A stretch of DNA of 64,000 nt from Microbacteriaceae bacterium PS02066 (GTDB lineage: Bacteria > Actinomycetota > Actinomycetes > Actinomycetales > Microbacteriaceae): the NCBI GenBank assembly GCA_029959545.1, contig JASCPH010000002.1, forward strand, positions 84,025 through 148,024. The letters run 5' to 3'. The notes below the pieces were generated by a model. That model searched no databases, was not told where the DNA came from, and worked only from the letters and a program-made list of their open reading frames with translations. Within the stretch, counting starts at the first letter, position 1; each line of letters begins with the position of its first letter. Positions 52,350 through 63,979 of the stretch are shown piece after piece. The position numbers and the translations under genes are program-made.

Positions 52350-53465
52350 ATGCCCGCTCGCACCGCTCTGCCCGAATCCGATCACGTCTCCGGAGCCTCC
52401 GGAATCGTGGTGCGACGCCCGTTGCGCGTCGTCGCATGGCTCTCGTTCCTGACCGAGGTCATCATCATCGGAACGGGTGGCGCCGTGCGACTGACCGGGT
52501 CGGGACTGGGCTGCTCGGAGTGGCCGCTGTGCACGCCCGAGTCCCTCGTGCCGCTGCCCGAGCAGGGCATCCATGGCCTCATCGAGTTCGGCAACCGGAC
52601 CATGACGGGTGTCGTGGGCATCGTCGCAGTGGCCGTCGTGCTGCTGACGCTCCACGCGATCGCGGGCCGCCCCGCGGTCATGCGGGCGCTCGTGTTCGCC
52701 GTCGGCGGCATCGTCCTGGCCGTCCCTATCTACGCGCTGGCAGCCGCCTTCGATCTGCCTGCCTTCGGCTTCGCGTCCGGCGCCCTCCTCGCGGCGGTGA
52801 TCGCGGCGGCGATCGATTCCGCGCGGCGACTCCCTCGACGTCGCGACCTGTCGACACTCGCGTGGATCGTGCTGGCCGGCGTCATGGCCCAGGCCGTGGT
52901 CGGCGGGTTCGCGGTCCTCACGGACCTGAACCCCTTCCTCGTGGGCTTCCACTACACCTGCTCGCTGCTGCTCGTCTGCGTCGCTGCGGCGTACCTGGTG
53001 CGACTCGACGCGACCGAGGGCCCACGTGCGCGCGTCGTCCCGCTGTGGTTCCAGATCGGTGCGCACGTGACCGGTCTGGTCCTCGCCGTGACGATCCTCT
53101 TCGGGGTACTCACCACGGGCTCCGGGCCGCACTCGGGCGACGCCAACGTGATCCGCGAGGGATTCGACGCGACGGTGCTCGCCCACGTGCACGCGTGGCC
53201 CGGCTACGTTCTCGCAGCTCTCGTGCTGGCGCTGACGATCAGCGCATGGGTCCTGCGCCTCGAGCCCCGACGGTGGCTCCTCGTACTGATCGTCGCCATC
53301 GCCGTGCAGGTGACCGTCGGAGTGTGGCAGGCGCGAGAGGGGCTTCCCGAGCTTCTCGTGGGGATCCACATGGTGCTCGCCTCGCTGTCCGCGGCGGCGT
53401 ACACGGTCGTCGTCCTTCGTCTGAAGAGGCCGGTCGCAGTCGAGCGCTCCTCAGCAGACGCATAG
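52350..53465 (+). CDS. ctaA: Heme A synthase (COX15/CtaA)
   Basis: 371 aa with eight membrane helices. GTGGAVRLTGSGLGCSEWPL is the family signature; ligand histidines are in IHGLIEFGNR, GFHYTCSLLL, LAHVHAWPG and GIHMVLAS. Converts heme O to heme A for cytochrome oxidase. GGAGGA precedes the ATG. It is divergent from sufB, with ctaB convergent beyond a small membrane-protein gene. Confidence 0.95.
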   Translation: MPARTALPESDHVSGASGIVVRRPLRVVAWLSFLTEVIIIGTGGAVRLTGSGLGCSEWPLCTPESLVPLPEQGIHGLIEFGNRTMTGVVGIVAVAVVLLTLHAIAGRPAVMRALVFAVGGIVLAVPIYALAAAFDLPAFGFASGALLAAVIAAAIDSARRLPRRRDLSTLAWIVLAGVMAQAVVGGFAVLTDLNPFLVGFHYTCSLLLVCVAAAYLVRLDATEGPRARVVPLWFQIGAHVTGLVLAVTILFGVLTTGSGPHSGDANVIREGFDATVLAHVHAWPGYVLAALVLALTISAWVLRLEPRRWLLVLIVAIAVQVTVGVWQAREGLPELLVGIHMVLASLSAAAYTVVVLRLKRPVAVERSSADA

Positions 53466-53549
53466 ACGCATCATCGAACACACCTGGATTCACCCGCGAG
53501 GGTGGCCAGGTCGCGGCAACCGTTGCCGCGCGTTCGAGGAGTGATCCAC

Positions 53550-53957
53550 ATGACGACCCGTCCCCGCCTGTCCCGCAGCATCCCGTTCTGGGGGCTCATC
53601 GCAGGCTCCGCCGCCGCCGTCGGCTTCGGTGCCTGGCTCACGATCGACAAGATCTCGGTCATGACCTCCACCCTCACCGACGGCAGTGCGACCGGCGTCG
53701 AGGTGTATGCCGGCCAGGCGTGGGCCCTGCTCGGTGCCGTCATCGCCGGTGCGGGCCTCGTCGGCCTCGTCGCGGCCCTCGCCCTCGGCGCAGCGCGCAG
53801 TCTCGTCACCCCGACGGTGGACGTCGTCGAGACCATCACGTGGCAGGACGAGGCAGAGCCGGTCGAGGCCGAGACGGCGCCCGACGTCCCCGCCGACGCC
53901 GCTTCCGCGCCGGAGAACGAGGTCGAGGCACCCGCAGAGCAGCCGATCACCCGCTGA
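53550..53957 (+). CDS. Small two-helix membrane protein of unknown function
   Basis: 135 aa. Two membrane segments (IPFWGLIAGSAAAVGFGAWL and LLGAVIAGAGLVGLVAALAL) with the motif TDGSATGVEVYAGQAWA between them on the outer face, then an acidic tail rich in Glu, Ala and Pro. I recall similar proteins in Microbacterium without a known role. The ATG at 53550 follows GAGGAGTG. Between ctaA and ctaB, so a link to heme or cytochrome assembly is possible but unproven. Confidence 0.75.
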   Translation: MTTRPRLSRSIPFWGLIAGSAAAVGFGAWLTIDKISVMTSTLTDGSATGVEVYAGQAWALLGAVIAGAGLVGLVAALALGAARSLVTPTVDVVETITWQDEAEPVEAETAPDVPADAASAPENEVEAPAEQPITR

Positions 53958-53969
53958 TCCGGCGACGCC

Positions 53970-54024
53970 CACGCGAAGCGACGACCCCTCGGCCCCGTCT
54001 TGCGGGCCGAGGGGTCTTCGCGTG
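53970..54024. terminator. Bidirectional terminator hairpin
   Basis: GACCCCTCGGCCC (53983-53995) pairs with GGGCCGAGGGGTC (54004-54016) around an 8-nt loop; an outer CACGCGAAG/CTTCGCGTG extends it. It lies between convergent genes. Confidence 0.8.
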
Positions 54025-54035
54025 TCGCGTCTCGA

Positions 54036-54971
54036 TCAGAACGACAGCCGCAGCAGCGGGTCGACGGCGATGGCGACGAACAGCAACGTCAGATACGTGA
54101 TCGAGGCGTGGAAGACGCGCATAGGTCGCGGTTCGGTGCCGCGCACGGCACGGGAGTAGAGCCGGTGTGACTCGTAGAGGAACCAGCCGCCGAAAACGAG
54201 AGCCGAGATGGAGTAGACCAGGCCCATGGACGCCACCGGGATCAGCAGGAGCGAGCAGGCCACCGTCGCCCACGCGTAGAGGATGACCTGGAGACCGACC
54301 TGGGATCCGGAGCGCGTCGCACCGAGCATCGGGACGTCGACGTTCTCGTACTGGTCCTTGTACTTCATGGACAGCGGCCAGTAGTGCGGCGGCGTCCAGA
54401 GGAAGATCAGCAGGAACAGGATGAGGGGCGCCCAGGAGAGCGATCCCGTCACCGCCGACCAGCCGATGACGACCGGGAAGCAGCCCGCGATGCCGCCCCA
54501 CACGATGTTCTGCTCGGTGCGGCGCTTGAGCAGGATCGTGTAGATGACGACGTAGAAGAAGATGGCCCCCGCGGACAAGGCTGCGGCGAGCCAGTTCGTG
54601 GTCAGAAGCAGCCAGACGGTCGAGACGACGGCCAAGGTCCACGCGAAGATCAGGGCGCCGCGGGGCGAGACCTCGCCCGTCACCAGCGGCCGGTTCACCG
54701 TGCGCTGCATGTGCGCGTCGATGTCGCGATCGAGGTACATGTTGAACGCTGCGGCGGAACCCGCGCTCAGCGATCCGCCGATGACGGTCGCCAGCACCAG
54801 CCAGAGATCAGGCAGCCCGTTCTGCGCCAGGATCATGACCGGCACCGTCGTCACGAGCAGCAGTTCGAGCACGCGCGGCTTCGTCAGGGTGATGTAGGCG
54901 CGCACCTTCCGGCCCATGGAGAGACGGACAGCGGATGCGGGCTCGCCCTGGCTCGTCGTCATGATGTCCAT
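54036..54971 (-). CDS. ctaB: Protoheme IX farnesyltransferase (heme O synthase)
   Basis: 311 aa, UbiA-type prenyltransferase with about nine membrane helices. [20 protein letters not shown] is the first Asp-rich motif, and [20 protein letters not shown] follows the second helix bundle. Makes heme O, the substrate of CtaA. Starts at 54971 or the in-frame ATG at 54962. The ctaB/tkt divergence matches Mycobacterium. Confidence 0.96.
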   Translation of the reverse strand: MDIMTTSQGEPASAVRLSMGRKVRAYITLTKPRVLELLLVTTVPVMILAQNGLPDLWLVLATVIGGSLSAGSAAAFNMYLDRDIDAHMQRTVNRPLVTGEVSPRGALIFAWTLAVVSTVWLLLTTNWLAAALSAGAIFFYVVIYTILLKRRTEQNIVWGGIAGCFPVVIGWSAVTGSLSWAPLILFLLIFLWTPPHYWPLSMKYKDQYENVDVPMLGATRSGSQVGLQVILYAWATVACSLLLIPVASMGLVYSISALVFGGWFLYESHRLYSRAVRGTEPRPMRVFHASITYLTLLFVAIAVDPLLRLSF

Positions 54972-55010
54972 CTGCTGCGTTGTCGCCCCTCGTCAAGCTC
55001 CAGACCAGTC

Positions 55011-55016
55011 TATGCT
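55011..55016 (+). promoter_or_regulatory. Possible -10 box of tkt operon
   Basis: TATGCT about 93 bp before the tkt GTG, with an AAAGGCGG ribosome site near the start. No clear -35 is present. Confidence 0.35.
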
Positions 55017-55108
55017 GAAACCACACGCGCGCCTGCCGTGGTCGTGCCCCTCCGGGGCCGAACCCATCGGCCCTCTGTGGCGCACTCCTCTTTGTGAAAG
55101 GCGGTCCC

Positions 55109-57208
55109 GTGGCCGATTTGCGTTGGGATGAGATTGATGCACGCGCCGTGGACACGGCCCGCATCCTCGCGGCGGATGCGGTGGAGAAGGTGGGCAACGG
55201 TCATCCCGGCACCGCGATGAGCCTCGCCCCCGCTGCCTATCTGCTCTACCAGCGGGTGCTGCGCCACGACCCCGCCGACCCGCACTGGATCGGCCGCGAC
55301 CGCTTCATCCTCTCCGTGGGCCACTCCTCGCTCACGCAGTACGTGCAGCTGTACCTGGGCGGATTCGGTCTCGAGCTGAGCGACCTCGAGTCGCTGCGCA
55401 CCTGGGGCTCGCTAACGCCGGGCCACCCGGAGTACGGCCACACCAAGGGTGTCGAGATCACCACCGGCCCGCTGGGGCAGGGCCTCGCCTCCTCCGTCGG
55501 GTTCGCCTACGCCGCCCGTTACGAGCGCGGACTGTTCGACCCCGAGGCACCGGCCGGAACCTCTCCCTTCGACCACTTCGTCTACGTGATCGCCGGCGAC
55601 GGAGATCTGCAGGAAGGTGTGACGAGCGAGGCGTCCTCGCTCGCGGGACACCAGCAGCTCGGCAACCTCGTCGTCATCTACGACTCCAACCAGATCTCGA
55701 TCGAGGACGACACGAACGTCGCCTTCACCGAGGACGTCGCCGCGCGTTACAAGGCGTACGGCTGGCAGGTCCAGACCGTGGACTGGAAGAAGACGGGCCA
55801 GTACGTCGAGGACGTCGCGGAGCTCTACGCGGCCATCGAGCGCGCGAAGGGCGAGACCGACAAGCCGTCGCTCATCATCCTCAAGACGATCATCGGCTGG
55901 CCCTCCCCGGGCAAGCAGAACAGCGGCAAGATCCACGGTGCGGCCCTCGGCGCCGACGAACTCGCTGCCACCAAGAAGGTCCTCGGGTTCGACCCCGAGA
56001 AGAACTTCGCCGTGGCAGAGGACGTCATCGCCCACACGCGCGAGCTCGTGCAGCGCGGCGAGCAGGCCAAGGCCGAGTGGCAAAAGTCCTTCGACGCCTG
56101 GGCTGCCGCCAACCCCGAGCGCAAGGCGCTTCTCGACCGTCTCGAGGCGCGCGAGCTCCCCGCCGACATCGCCGACGCTCTGCCTGTCTTCGAGGCAGGC
56201 AAGGACGTCTCGACCCGTGCCGCCAGCGGCCAGGTCATCAACGCCCTCGCGGCACAGCTGCCCGAGCTCTGGGGCGGCTCGGCCGACCTGGCCGAGTCGA
56301 ACCTCACCACGATCAAGGATGCGCGCTCGTTCATCCCCCAGCAGTGGTCGACGCACGAGTGGACCGGCTCGCCCTACGGCCGAGTCCTGCACTTCGGCAT
56401 CCGCGAGCACGCCATGGGTGCGATCCTCAACGGGATCGTGCTGCACGGACCGACGCGTCCGTTCGGCGGCACGTTCCTGATCTTCAGCGACTACATGCGT
56501 CCGCCGGTGCGTCTGGCAGCGCTGATGAACATCCCCACGGTCTTCGTCTGGACGCACGACTCGGTCGCTCTCGGTGAGGACGGCCCCACGCACCAGCCGA
56601 TCGAGCAGCTCGCGACGCTGCGCGCCATCCCGAACTTCTCGATGGTCCGCCCCGCGGACGCCAACGAGACCGCCGTGGTCTGGCTCGAGATGCTGCGCCG
56701 CACGGCCGGCCCCTCCGGCATCGCGCTCACCCGCCAGAACATCCCGGTGTTCGAGCGCGGCGACGGCGCCGCGTCCGGCGACGTGTTCGCCTCCGCGGAC
56801 AACGCGGTCAAGGGCGCATACGTTCTGGCCGAGGCTCCCGGCGGCACGCCCGACGTGCTGCTGATCGCCACAGGTTCGGAAGTACAGCTGGCCGTCGAAG
56901 CCCGTGCGACCCTCGCTCAGGAGGGTGTGGCGGCGCGCGTCGTCTCCGTTCCCTCGCTCGAGTGGTTCGCCGAGCAGGACGCCGAGTACCGCGAGTCCGT
57001 CCTGCCGTCTTCGGTCAAGGCGCGCGTCTCGGTGGAGGCCGGCTCCGCGCTCACCTGGCAGGGCATCGTCGGCGACGCCGGTCGCTCTGTCGCCATCGAG
57101 CACTTCGGAGCCTCCGCCGACTACAAGACGCTGTTCCAGAAGTTCGGGATCACCACCGAAGCCGTCGTCACCGCCGCTCGCGAGTCCATCGCCGCGGCTG
57201 CCGAGTAA
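55109..57208 (+). CDS. tkt: Transketolase
   Basis: 699 aa. The thiamine-diphosphate enzyme moving two-carbon units in the pentose phosphate pathway. [16 protein letters not shown] near the N-terminus, the TPP motif [19 protein letters not shown], and the C-terminal [16 protein letters not shown] and [11 protein letters not shown] blocks. The GTG at 55109 has AAAGGCGG upstream. First of six same-strand genes completing the oxidative and non-oxidative branches except for gnd, rpe and rpi. Confidence 0.97.
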   Translation: MADLRWDEIDARAVDTARILAADAVEKVGNGHPGTAMSLAPAAYLLYQRVLRHDPADPHWIGRDRFILSVGHSSLTQYVQLYLGGFGLELSDLESLRTWGSLTPGHPEYGHTKGVEITTGPLGQGLASSVGFAYAARYERGLFDPEAPAGTSPFDHFVYVIAGDGDLQEGVTSEASSLAGHQQLGNLVVIYDSNQISIEDDTNVAFTEDVAARYKAYGWQVQTVDWKKTGQYVEDVAELYAAIERAKGETDKPSLIILKTIIGWPSPGKQNSGKIHGAALGADELAATKKVLGFDPEKNFAVAEDVIAHTRELVQRGEQAKAEWQKSFDAWAAANPERKALLDRLEARELPADIADALPVFEAGKDVSTRAASGQVINALAAQLPELWGGSADLAESNLTTIKDARSFIPQQWSTHEWTGSPYGRVLHFGIREHAMGAILNGIVLHGPTRPFGGTFLIFSDYMRPPVRLAALMNIPTVFVWTHDSVALGEDGPTHQPIEQLATLRAIPNFSMVRPADANETAVVWLEMLRRTAGPSGIALTRQNIPVFERGDGAASGDVFASADNAVKGAYVLAEAPGGTPDVLLIATGSEVQLAVEARATLAQEGVAARVVSVPSLEWFAEQDAEYRESVLPSSVKARVSVEAGSALTWQGIVGDAGRSVAIEHFGASADYKTLFQKFGITTEAVVTAARESIAAAAE

Positions 57209-57228
57209 GTACGAGGAGAAGCAAGAAC

Positions 57229-58335
57229 ATGAGCACCCCCACCGAACAGCTCGCCGCAGCGGGCGTCAGCATCTGGCTCGACGACCTCTCCCGTGAGCGC
57301 ATCACGACGGGCAACCTCAGCGCGCTGATCTCTGACCGCACAGTCTCCGGCGTCACCACCAACCCGACGATCTTCGCCGGTGCCCTCTCGAAGGGCGAGG
57401 CGTACGCCGAGCAGGTCGCCACCCTGGCCGCTGCCGGCGCGGACGTCGACACGGCGATCTTCGAGATCACGACGGACGATGTCCAGGCAGCCTCGGACAT
57501 CTTCCGGCCGGTCTACGACGCCACGAACGGTGTCGACGGGCGGGTGTCGATCGAGGTCTCCCCCGACCTCGCCCACGACACCGCCGCGACCGTCGCGCAG
57601 GCCAAGGAGCTGTGGGCCAAGGTCGACCGCCCCAACGCGCTCATCAAGATCCCCGCGACCAAGGCGGGGCTCCCGGCGATCACCGAAGTCATCGGCGCAG
57701 GCATCTCCGTCAACGTGACACTCATCTTCAGCCTGGAGCGCTACGCCGCCGTCATCGACGCGTACCTGTCCGGTCTCGAGAAGGCGCGTGACGCAGGCAT
57801 CGACATCTCCGGCCTGCAGTCGGTGGCGTCGTTCTTCGTCTCGCGCGTGGACACCGAGGTGGACAAGCGCCTGAAGGCCATCGGCACGGATGAGGCGACC
57901 GCCCTGCTGTCCCAGGCGGGCCTGGCCAACGCACGCCTCGCGTACGAGCTGTTCGAGCGCGAGTTCGGCTCCCCGCGCGCGCAGGCGCTGCTCGAGGCCG
58001 GTGCGAATCTGCAGCGTCCGCTCTGGGCCTCCACGGGAGTCAAGGACCCGGCCCTGCCCGACACCCTGTACGTGACCGAACTCGTCGCAGCGGGCACCGT
58101 GAACACGATGCCCGAGAAGACGCTCGAGGCCACCTTCGACCACGGCGTCATCGAGGGCGACACCATCACGGGAAACATCGAGGCGGCCCACGCCTTCTTC
58201 GACCAGCTCGCCGCTGTCGGCGTCGACTTCGCCGACGTCACCCAGACGCTGGAGGACGAGGGCGTCGAGAAGTTCATCGTGTCCTGGCACGAGCTGCAGG
58301 AGACGGTGGAGACGGCGCTCAAGGCTGCGCGATGA
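57229..58335 (+). CDS. tal: Transaldolase
   Basis: 368 aa. [31 protein letters not shown] and the catalytic Lys in [10 protein letters not shown], as in actinobacterial class transaldolases. GAGGAG stands just upstream of the ATG. Overlaps pgi by 4 nt (ATGA). Transfers a dihydroxyacetone unit between sugar phosphates. Confidence 0.96.
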   Translation: MSTPTEQLAAAGVSIWLDDLSRERITTGNLSALISDRTVSGVTTNPTIFAGALSKGEAYAEQVATLAAAGADVDTAIFEITTDDVQAASDIFRPVYDATNGVDGRVSIEVSPDLAHDTAATVAQAKELWAKVDRPNALIKIPATKAGLPAITEVIGAGISVNVTLIFSLERYAAVIDAYLSGLEKARDAGIDISGLQSVASFFVSRVDTEVDKRLKAIGTDEATALLSQAGLANARLAYELFEREFGSPRAQALLEAGANLQRPLWASTGVKDPALPDTLYVTELVAAGTVNTMPEKTLEATFDHGVIEGDTITGNIEAAHAFFDQLAAVGVDFADVTQTLEDEGVEKFIVSWHELQETVETALKAAR

Positions 58336-59957
58336 GCTTCGACATCCACGTCAGCGGCGACGTCCGCGACGTGGTCGAGGCGGAGCTCCCCGCTCTCGTC
58401 GACTCGCTGATCGCCTCCGGCATCACGGCCGGCGACCCGGACCTCTGGGGTCCGGGCGCCGCCGCGGATGCCGCCGAGCGTCTCGGCTGGGTCCAGGCCG
58501 TCACCGTGTCGCGACCGCTGGTCGAGGAGATCGTGACGCTTCGCGAGGTCCTGCGCGCCGACGGCGTCACGCGCATCGTGCTGGCAGGGATGGGCGGATC
58601 GTCTCTCGCTCCCGAAGTGATCGCCGCGACGACGGGGGTGCCGCTGGTGGTCCTGGACTCCACCGCACCCGGCGAGGTCGCGGCCGCCATCGGCGGCGAC
58701 GCCGAAGCGGGCGGTCTCGCGCAGACGGCGCTTGTCGTCTCGTCGAAGTCAGGATCCACGATCGAGACGGACTCCGCCAAGCGCGCCTTCGAAGCGGCCT
58801 ACCGCGCGGCGGGCATCGACCCGGCGAGTCGCATCGTCGTCGTCACCGACCCCGGATCGCCGCTCGCAGAGTCCGCGGATGCCGACGGCTACCGTCTGTT
58901 CACCGCTGACCCCAGCGTCGGCGGACGGTACTCCGCGCTGACCGCATTCGGGCTCGTCCCCGCGGGCCTCGCGGGCGTCGACATCGGCGCGCTCCTCGAC
59001 GAGGCGGAGGCGACGCTGCTCGAGGTCGCCATCGACGACCCGCGCAACCCTGCGCTGGTGCTCGCGGCGGCCATCGCCGGTGGAGGTGCTTCGCGCAAAG
59101 ACAAGCTCGGTCTCATCACCGACGGCACGCACATCGTCGGACTGCCCGCGTGGATCGAGCAGCTCGTCGCGGAGTCCACGGGGAAGGACGGCACCGGCAT
59201 CCTTCCCGTTGTCCTGCTGCCGGTCTCCCCGGAAGTCGAGAAGACGCCCGCCGACCTGCAGCTGCTGCGCCTGGTCGACAACGTGCGGCACGATCACCTG
59301 TTCGAGCACCACCACGGCGAGATCCTCGTCACAGGTTCGCTCGGCGCGCAGTTCGTCGTCTGGGAGTACGCGACGGCGATCGCAGGGCGAATGCTGAACA
59401 TCAATCCCTTCGACCAGCCTGACGTCGAGGCAGCCAAGGTCGCCGCGCGGGCTCTCCTGGACAACCGTCCCGCGCCCACTCCCGCCGCCTTCGTGCAGGA
59501 CGGCATCGAGGTCCGCGTGTCCGACCCGTCTCTTGCGGCGAGCGGTACGTTGACCGGGGTTCTCGACGCGCTCTGGGCCCTCATCCCTGAGAAGGGGTAC
59601 GTGGCCGTGCAGGCCTACGTGGACCGGCGAGAGCTCGCCGCGCTCGAGGGGCTGCGAGAGCTGATCGCCGCTGACTCTGGTCGTCCCACGACGTTCGGGT
59701 GGGGTCCGCGGTTCCTGCACTCGACCGGTCAGTATCACAAGGGTGGTCCCGCCGACGGTGTGTTCCTGCAGATCCTGCAGCACCCGCAGACGGATCTGGC
59801 CATCCCCGGTCGCCCCTTCACTTTCGGCGAACTGATCGCCGCGCAGGCCGCCGGTGACGCATCCGTGTTGGCCGACGAGCACGCGCGCCCGGTCGTCACG
59901 CTCACCCTCGTCGACGCGCAAGCCGATGTGCTCGCGCTGTTCGACGCCGCCCAGTAG
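58332..59957 (+). CDS. pgi: Glucose-6-phosphate isomerase
   Basis: 541 aa. Interconverts glucose-6-phosphate and fructose-6-phosphate. [14 protein letters not shown] binds the phosphate, [14 protein letters not shown] follows, and [17 protein letters not shown] [16 protein letters not shown] holds the C-terminal catalytic residues. It is the longer actinobacterial form. Position between tal and zwf is common in this group. Confidence 0.94.
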   Translation: MSFDIHVSGDVRDVVEAELPALVDSLIASGITAGDPDLWGPGAAADAAERLGWVQAVTVSRPLVEEIVTLREVLRADGVTRIVLAGMGGSSLAPEVIAATTGVPLVVLDSTAPGEVAAAIGGDAEAGGLAQTALVVSSKSGSTIETDSAKRAFEAAYRAAGIDPASRIVVVTDPGSPLAESADADGYRLFTADPSVGGRYSALTAFGLVPAGLAGVDIGALLDEAEATLLEVAIDDPRNPALVLAAAIAGGGASRKDKLGLITDGTHIVGLPAWIEQLVAESTGKDGTGILPVVLLPVSPEVEKTPADLQLLRLVDNVRHDHLFEHHHGEILVTGSLGAQFVVWEYATAIAGRMLNINPFDQPDVEAAKVAARALLDNRPAPTPAAFVQDGIEVRVSDPSLAASGTLTGVLDALWALIPEKGYVAVQAYVDRRELAALEGLRELIAADSGRPTTFGWGPRFLHSTGQYHKGGPADGVFLQILQHPQTDLAIPGRPFTFGELIAAQAAGDASVLADEHARPVVTLTLVDAQADVLALFDAAQ

Positions 59958-59971
59958 GAGACAGATTCTCG

Positions 59972-61518
<1,547 letters not shown>

Positions 61519-61522
<4 letters not shown>

Positions 61523-62445
61523 TCATCGATCTGCCCGACACCACCGTCAGCAAGATCTCCCGCGCCCTGGTCAACGTTCGCGAGGAGGGCGGAGCGGTCG
61601 CTCTCGGTCGTGTCCTGACACTCATCATCGCCACGCGCCGCGGCATCGAGGAGGAAGCGATCGAGGCCGCAAACGATGCATCCCGCGAGCACCCCATGCG
61701 CGTCATCGTGCTCATGCTCGACAACCCGAAGGCCCAGCCGCGCCTGGATGCGGAGATTCGCGTCGGCGGCGACGCCGGTGCGAGCGAGGTCATCCTGCTG
61801 CACGCGCACGGGCCGGCGGGCTCGAACGCCGAAAGCTTGGTGACTGGTCTGCTCCTTCCCGATGCGCCCGTCGTCGCCTGGTGGCCCGCGGACACCCCCG
61901 AGGTTCCCTCGCGCTCCGACATCGGCAAAATCGCTCAGCGCCGCATCACGGACGCCGCGATGCAGGGCGACCCGCACGAGTGGGTGCTCAACCTGGGCGG
62001 GCACTACGCGCCCGGCGACACCGATCTCGCCTGGACGCGACTGACGCGCTGGCGCGAGCAGCTCGCGGCGGTCCTGGATCAGCCTCCGTACGAGCCGATC
62101 ACAGCCGTCGAGGTCCTCGGCGGCGGCGATTCGCCGTCTACGCCCCTGCTGGCCGCCTGGCTCCGTCTGCAGCTGAAGGTGGACGTGACCTGGCGCTATC
62201 TCGACAGCGAGGAATGGGCGAGCGGCATCAAGTCCGTCCGACTCACACGCGCCAGCGGTGACATCGTGCTCGAACGCCCCGACGCGCTGACGGCCGTACT
62301 GACCCAGCCGGGACAGCCGAGCCACGAGCTGGCCTTCCCTCGGCGGTCGCTGCGCGAATGCCTGGCCGAGGAGCTGCGACGTCTGGATGCCGATCTGCTG
62401 TACGGTCGCGTCGTCACCGAGGGCATTGCCCTCATCAAGCACTGA
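61519..62445 (+). CDS. opcA: Glucose-6-phosphate dehydrogenase assembly protein OpcA
   Basis: 308 aa. OpcA family, needed for correct assembly or allosteric control of G6PDH in actinobacteria and cyanobacteria. NVREEGGAVALGRVLTLI, HPMRVIVLMLDNP, HGPAGSNAESLVTGLLLPDAPVVAWWP-type core, then a conserved C-terminal DLLYGRVVTEG. The GTG overlaps the zwf stop. Confidence 0.95.
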
Positions 62446-62458
62446 TACGAGGAGCATG

Positions 62459-63238
62459 ATGCCCGAGGCCACCGAGAAGCAGGTCGTCGTCCGCTCGGAC
62501 CCCGATCGGATCGCCCGCGCTGTGGCCCGTCGCCTGCTGAGCCGGATCGCGAAGCGGGTCGTGGAGGGGAAGCTGGCCCACATCTCGTTGACCGGAGGGT
62601 CTATGGGTGGGCGCGTGCTCGCCGCCGTCGCCGAGAACCCGCGGTGCCACGAGGTGGACTGGTCCCTCGTCCACTTCTGGTGGAGCGATGAGCGTTTCGT
62701 GCCGCGGGGATCAGAGGATCGTAACGACGCCGATGCGTTCACCGCTCTGCTCGATCGCATTCCGGTGCCGGCAGAGAACGTGCACACCATGGCGGCCAGC
62801 GACGACGGACTCAGCATCGAGGATGCGGCCGTCGCCTACGAAGCGGAGCTCGCCCGCTTCGCAGATCCCACCGTGGGGGCGTGGCCGTCGTTCGACGTCT
62901 GCTTCCTGGGGGTCGGGCCGGATGCGCACATCGCTTCGCTCTTTCCGGATCGTGGCGAGATCCAGGTGACGGACCGGGCGGCGCTGGCCGTTCGCGACGC
63001 ACCGAAGCCGCCTCCGGAGCGAATCACGGTCACCCGACCCGTCATCAACTCCGCCAAGCGCGTGTGGCTGGTCCTCGTCGGCCCCGACAAGGCGTCCGTG
63101 CTCGCACTCGCCCTCGCAGGCGCCAGCTACCAGAGCGTTCCGGCGGCCGGCGCGAAGGGACGTAAGCGAACGGTCTTCTTCGTCGACGAGGCGGCCGCCG
63201 CAAAGGTCCCTGTCGAGCTCATCGACAGCGACTACTGA
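62459..63238 (+). CDS. pgl: 6-phosphogluconolactonase
   Basis: 259 aa. HFWWSDERFVPRGSEDRN and FLGVGPDAHIASLFPD are signatures of the NagB-like Pgl family, and KAKRVWLV-type NSAKRVWLVLVGPDK follows. Hydrolyses 6-phosphogluconolactone. Either of two adjacent ATGs (62456, 62459) may start it; the second gives normal spacing from GAGGAG. Confidence 0.95.
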   Translation: MPEATEKQVVVRSDPDRIARAVARRLLSRIAKRVVEGKLAHISLTGGSMGGRVLAAVAENPRCHEVDWSLVHFWWSDERFVPRGSEDRNDADAFTALLDRIPVPAENVHTMAASDDGLSIEDAAVAYEAELARFADPTVGAWPSFDVCFLGVGPDAHIASLFPDRGEIQVTDRAALAVRDAPKPPPERITVTRPVINSAKRVWLVLVGPDKASVLALALAGASYQSVPAAGAKGRKRTVFFVDEAAAAKVPVELIDSDY

Positions 63239-63250
63239 GAACATGGAAGA

Positions 63251-63271
63251 GCCCCGGTCGGCGACCGGGGC
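63251..63271. terminator. Hairpin between pgl and the convergent RbpA-like gene
   Basis: GCCCCGGTC pairs with GACCGGGGC around a 3-nt loop (GGC). No T-tract on either side, so probably part of a bidirectional transcription stop. Confidence 0.6.
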
Positions 63272-63292
63272 ACTTCACGTGGACGCGGTGGG

Positions 63293-63649
63293 TCAGTCCT
63301 GCCCGCGACGCTCACCCAGCTTGTGCAGCGCCTCATCGAGGAGCTGTTCGGCCTCGTCGTCGGTGCGACGCTCCTTCACGTACGCGAGGTGAGTCTTGTA
63401 GGGCTCGGGCTTGGCCAGAGCAGGCGGATTCGCCTGATCGCGACCCGCCGGAAGGCCGGAGTGCGGCGAGTCGATCGTCTCCGGAATCTCCTCTTCGGCG
63501 ATGCCGGCCGCGAAGTAGCGCACCGTCTCATTGCCCAGCGCGTCCCAGTACGACACCGCTACGCGGTCGGCGTGATAGCCGTGGTCCTGTTCCCCCATCG
63601 GCCCCGCACCCACGCGGGTACCCCGGATCGCGTTCCCGCCGGTGGCCAT
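63293..63649 (-). CDS. RbpA-like protein without zinc-ligand cysteines
   Basis: 118 aa. The N-terminus GNAIRGTRVGAGPMGE matches the RbpA tail, and the C-terminal KPEPYKTHLAYVKERRTDDEAEQLL-like region matches the basic linker plus sigma-interaction segment. The central domain has no cysteine, whereas rbpA (6325) has four. It lies just after secG, 2 bp from its stop; actinobacteria often have such a paralogue there. It probably binds RNA polymerase, perhaps with a different sigma factor. Confidence 0.85.
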   Translation of the reverse strand: MATGGNAIRGTRVGAGPMGEQDHGYHADRVAVSYWDALGNETVRYFAAGIAEEEIPETIDSPHSGLPAGRDQANPPALAKPEPYKTHLAYVKERRTDDEAEQLLDEALHKLGERRGQD

Positions 63650-63651
63650 GA

Positions 63652-63915
63652 TCAGACCAGCCCGGTGAACTTGGTGACCAGGCCGAGTGCCACGATCGAG
63701 ATGAACCAGACGAGCGCAAGAACGATCGTGAACCGGTTCAGGTTGCGCTCGGCCAGGCCCGAGGAGCCCAGCGACGAACTCATGCCGCCGCCGAACATGT
63801 CGGACAGACCACCGCCGCGCCCCTTGTGGAGCAGGATCAGCAGCGTCAGCAGCAGGCTCGTAATGCCGAGAAGCACCTGGAGCACGAACTCGAGGATCTG
63901 CACTGTGTTCGTCAC
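63652..63915 (-). CDS. secG: Preprotein translocase subunit SecG
   Basis: 87 aa. Two membrane segments (ILEFVLQVLLGITSLLLTLL and LNRFTIVLALVWFISIVALG) joined by a Gly/Ser-rich loop with HKGRGGGLSDMFGGG. A component of the SecYEG channel. The GTG at 63915 has AAGAAGG just upstream, and TATACT at 63950-63955 (minus) is a good -10 box, giving a short leader. In Mycobacterium secG follows gap-pgk-tpi, and the terminator at the right edge fits a tpi transcript ending there. Confidence 0.93.
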   Translation of the reverse strand: MTNTVQILEFVLQVLLGITSLLLTLLILLHKGRGGGLSDMFGGGMSSSLGSSGLAERNLNRFTIVLALVWFISIVALGLVTKFTGLV

Positions 63916-63949
63916 CCTTCTTGGCGATCCCAAGATCGCACAAGGAACA

Positions 63950-63955
63950 AGTATA
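63950..63955 (-). promoter_or_regulatory. -10 box of secG
   Basis: Minus strand TATACT, a near-consensus hexamer, about 35 bp before the secG GTG. Confidence 0.6.
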
Positions 63956-63979
63956 GCCAACCGGCCGACCGGAGCCGTG

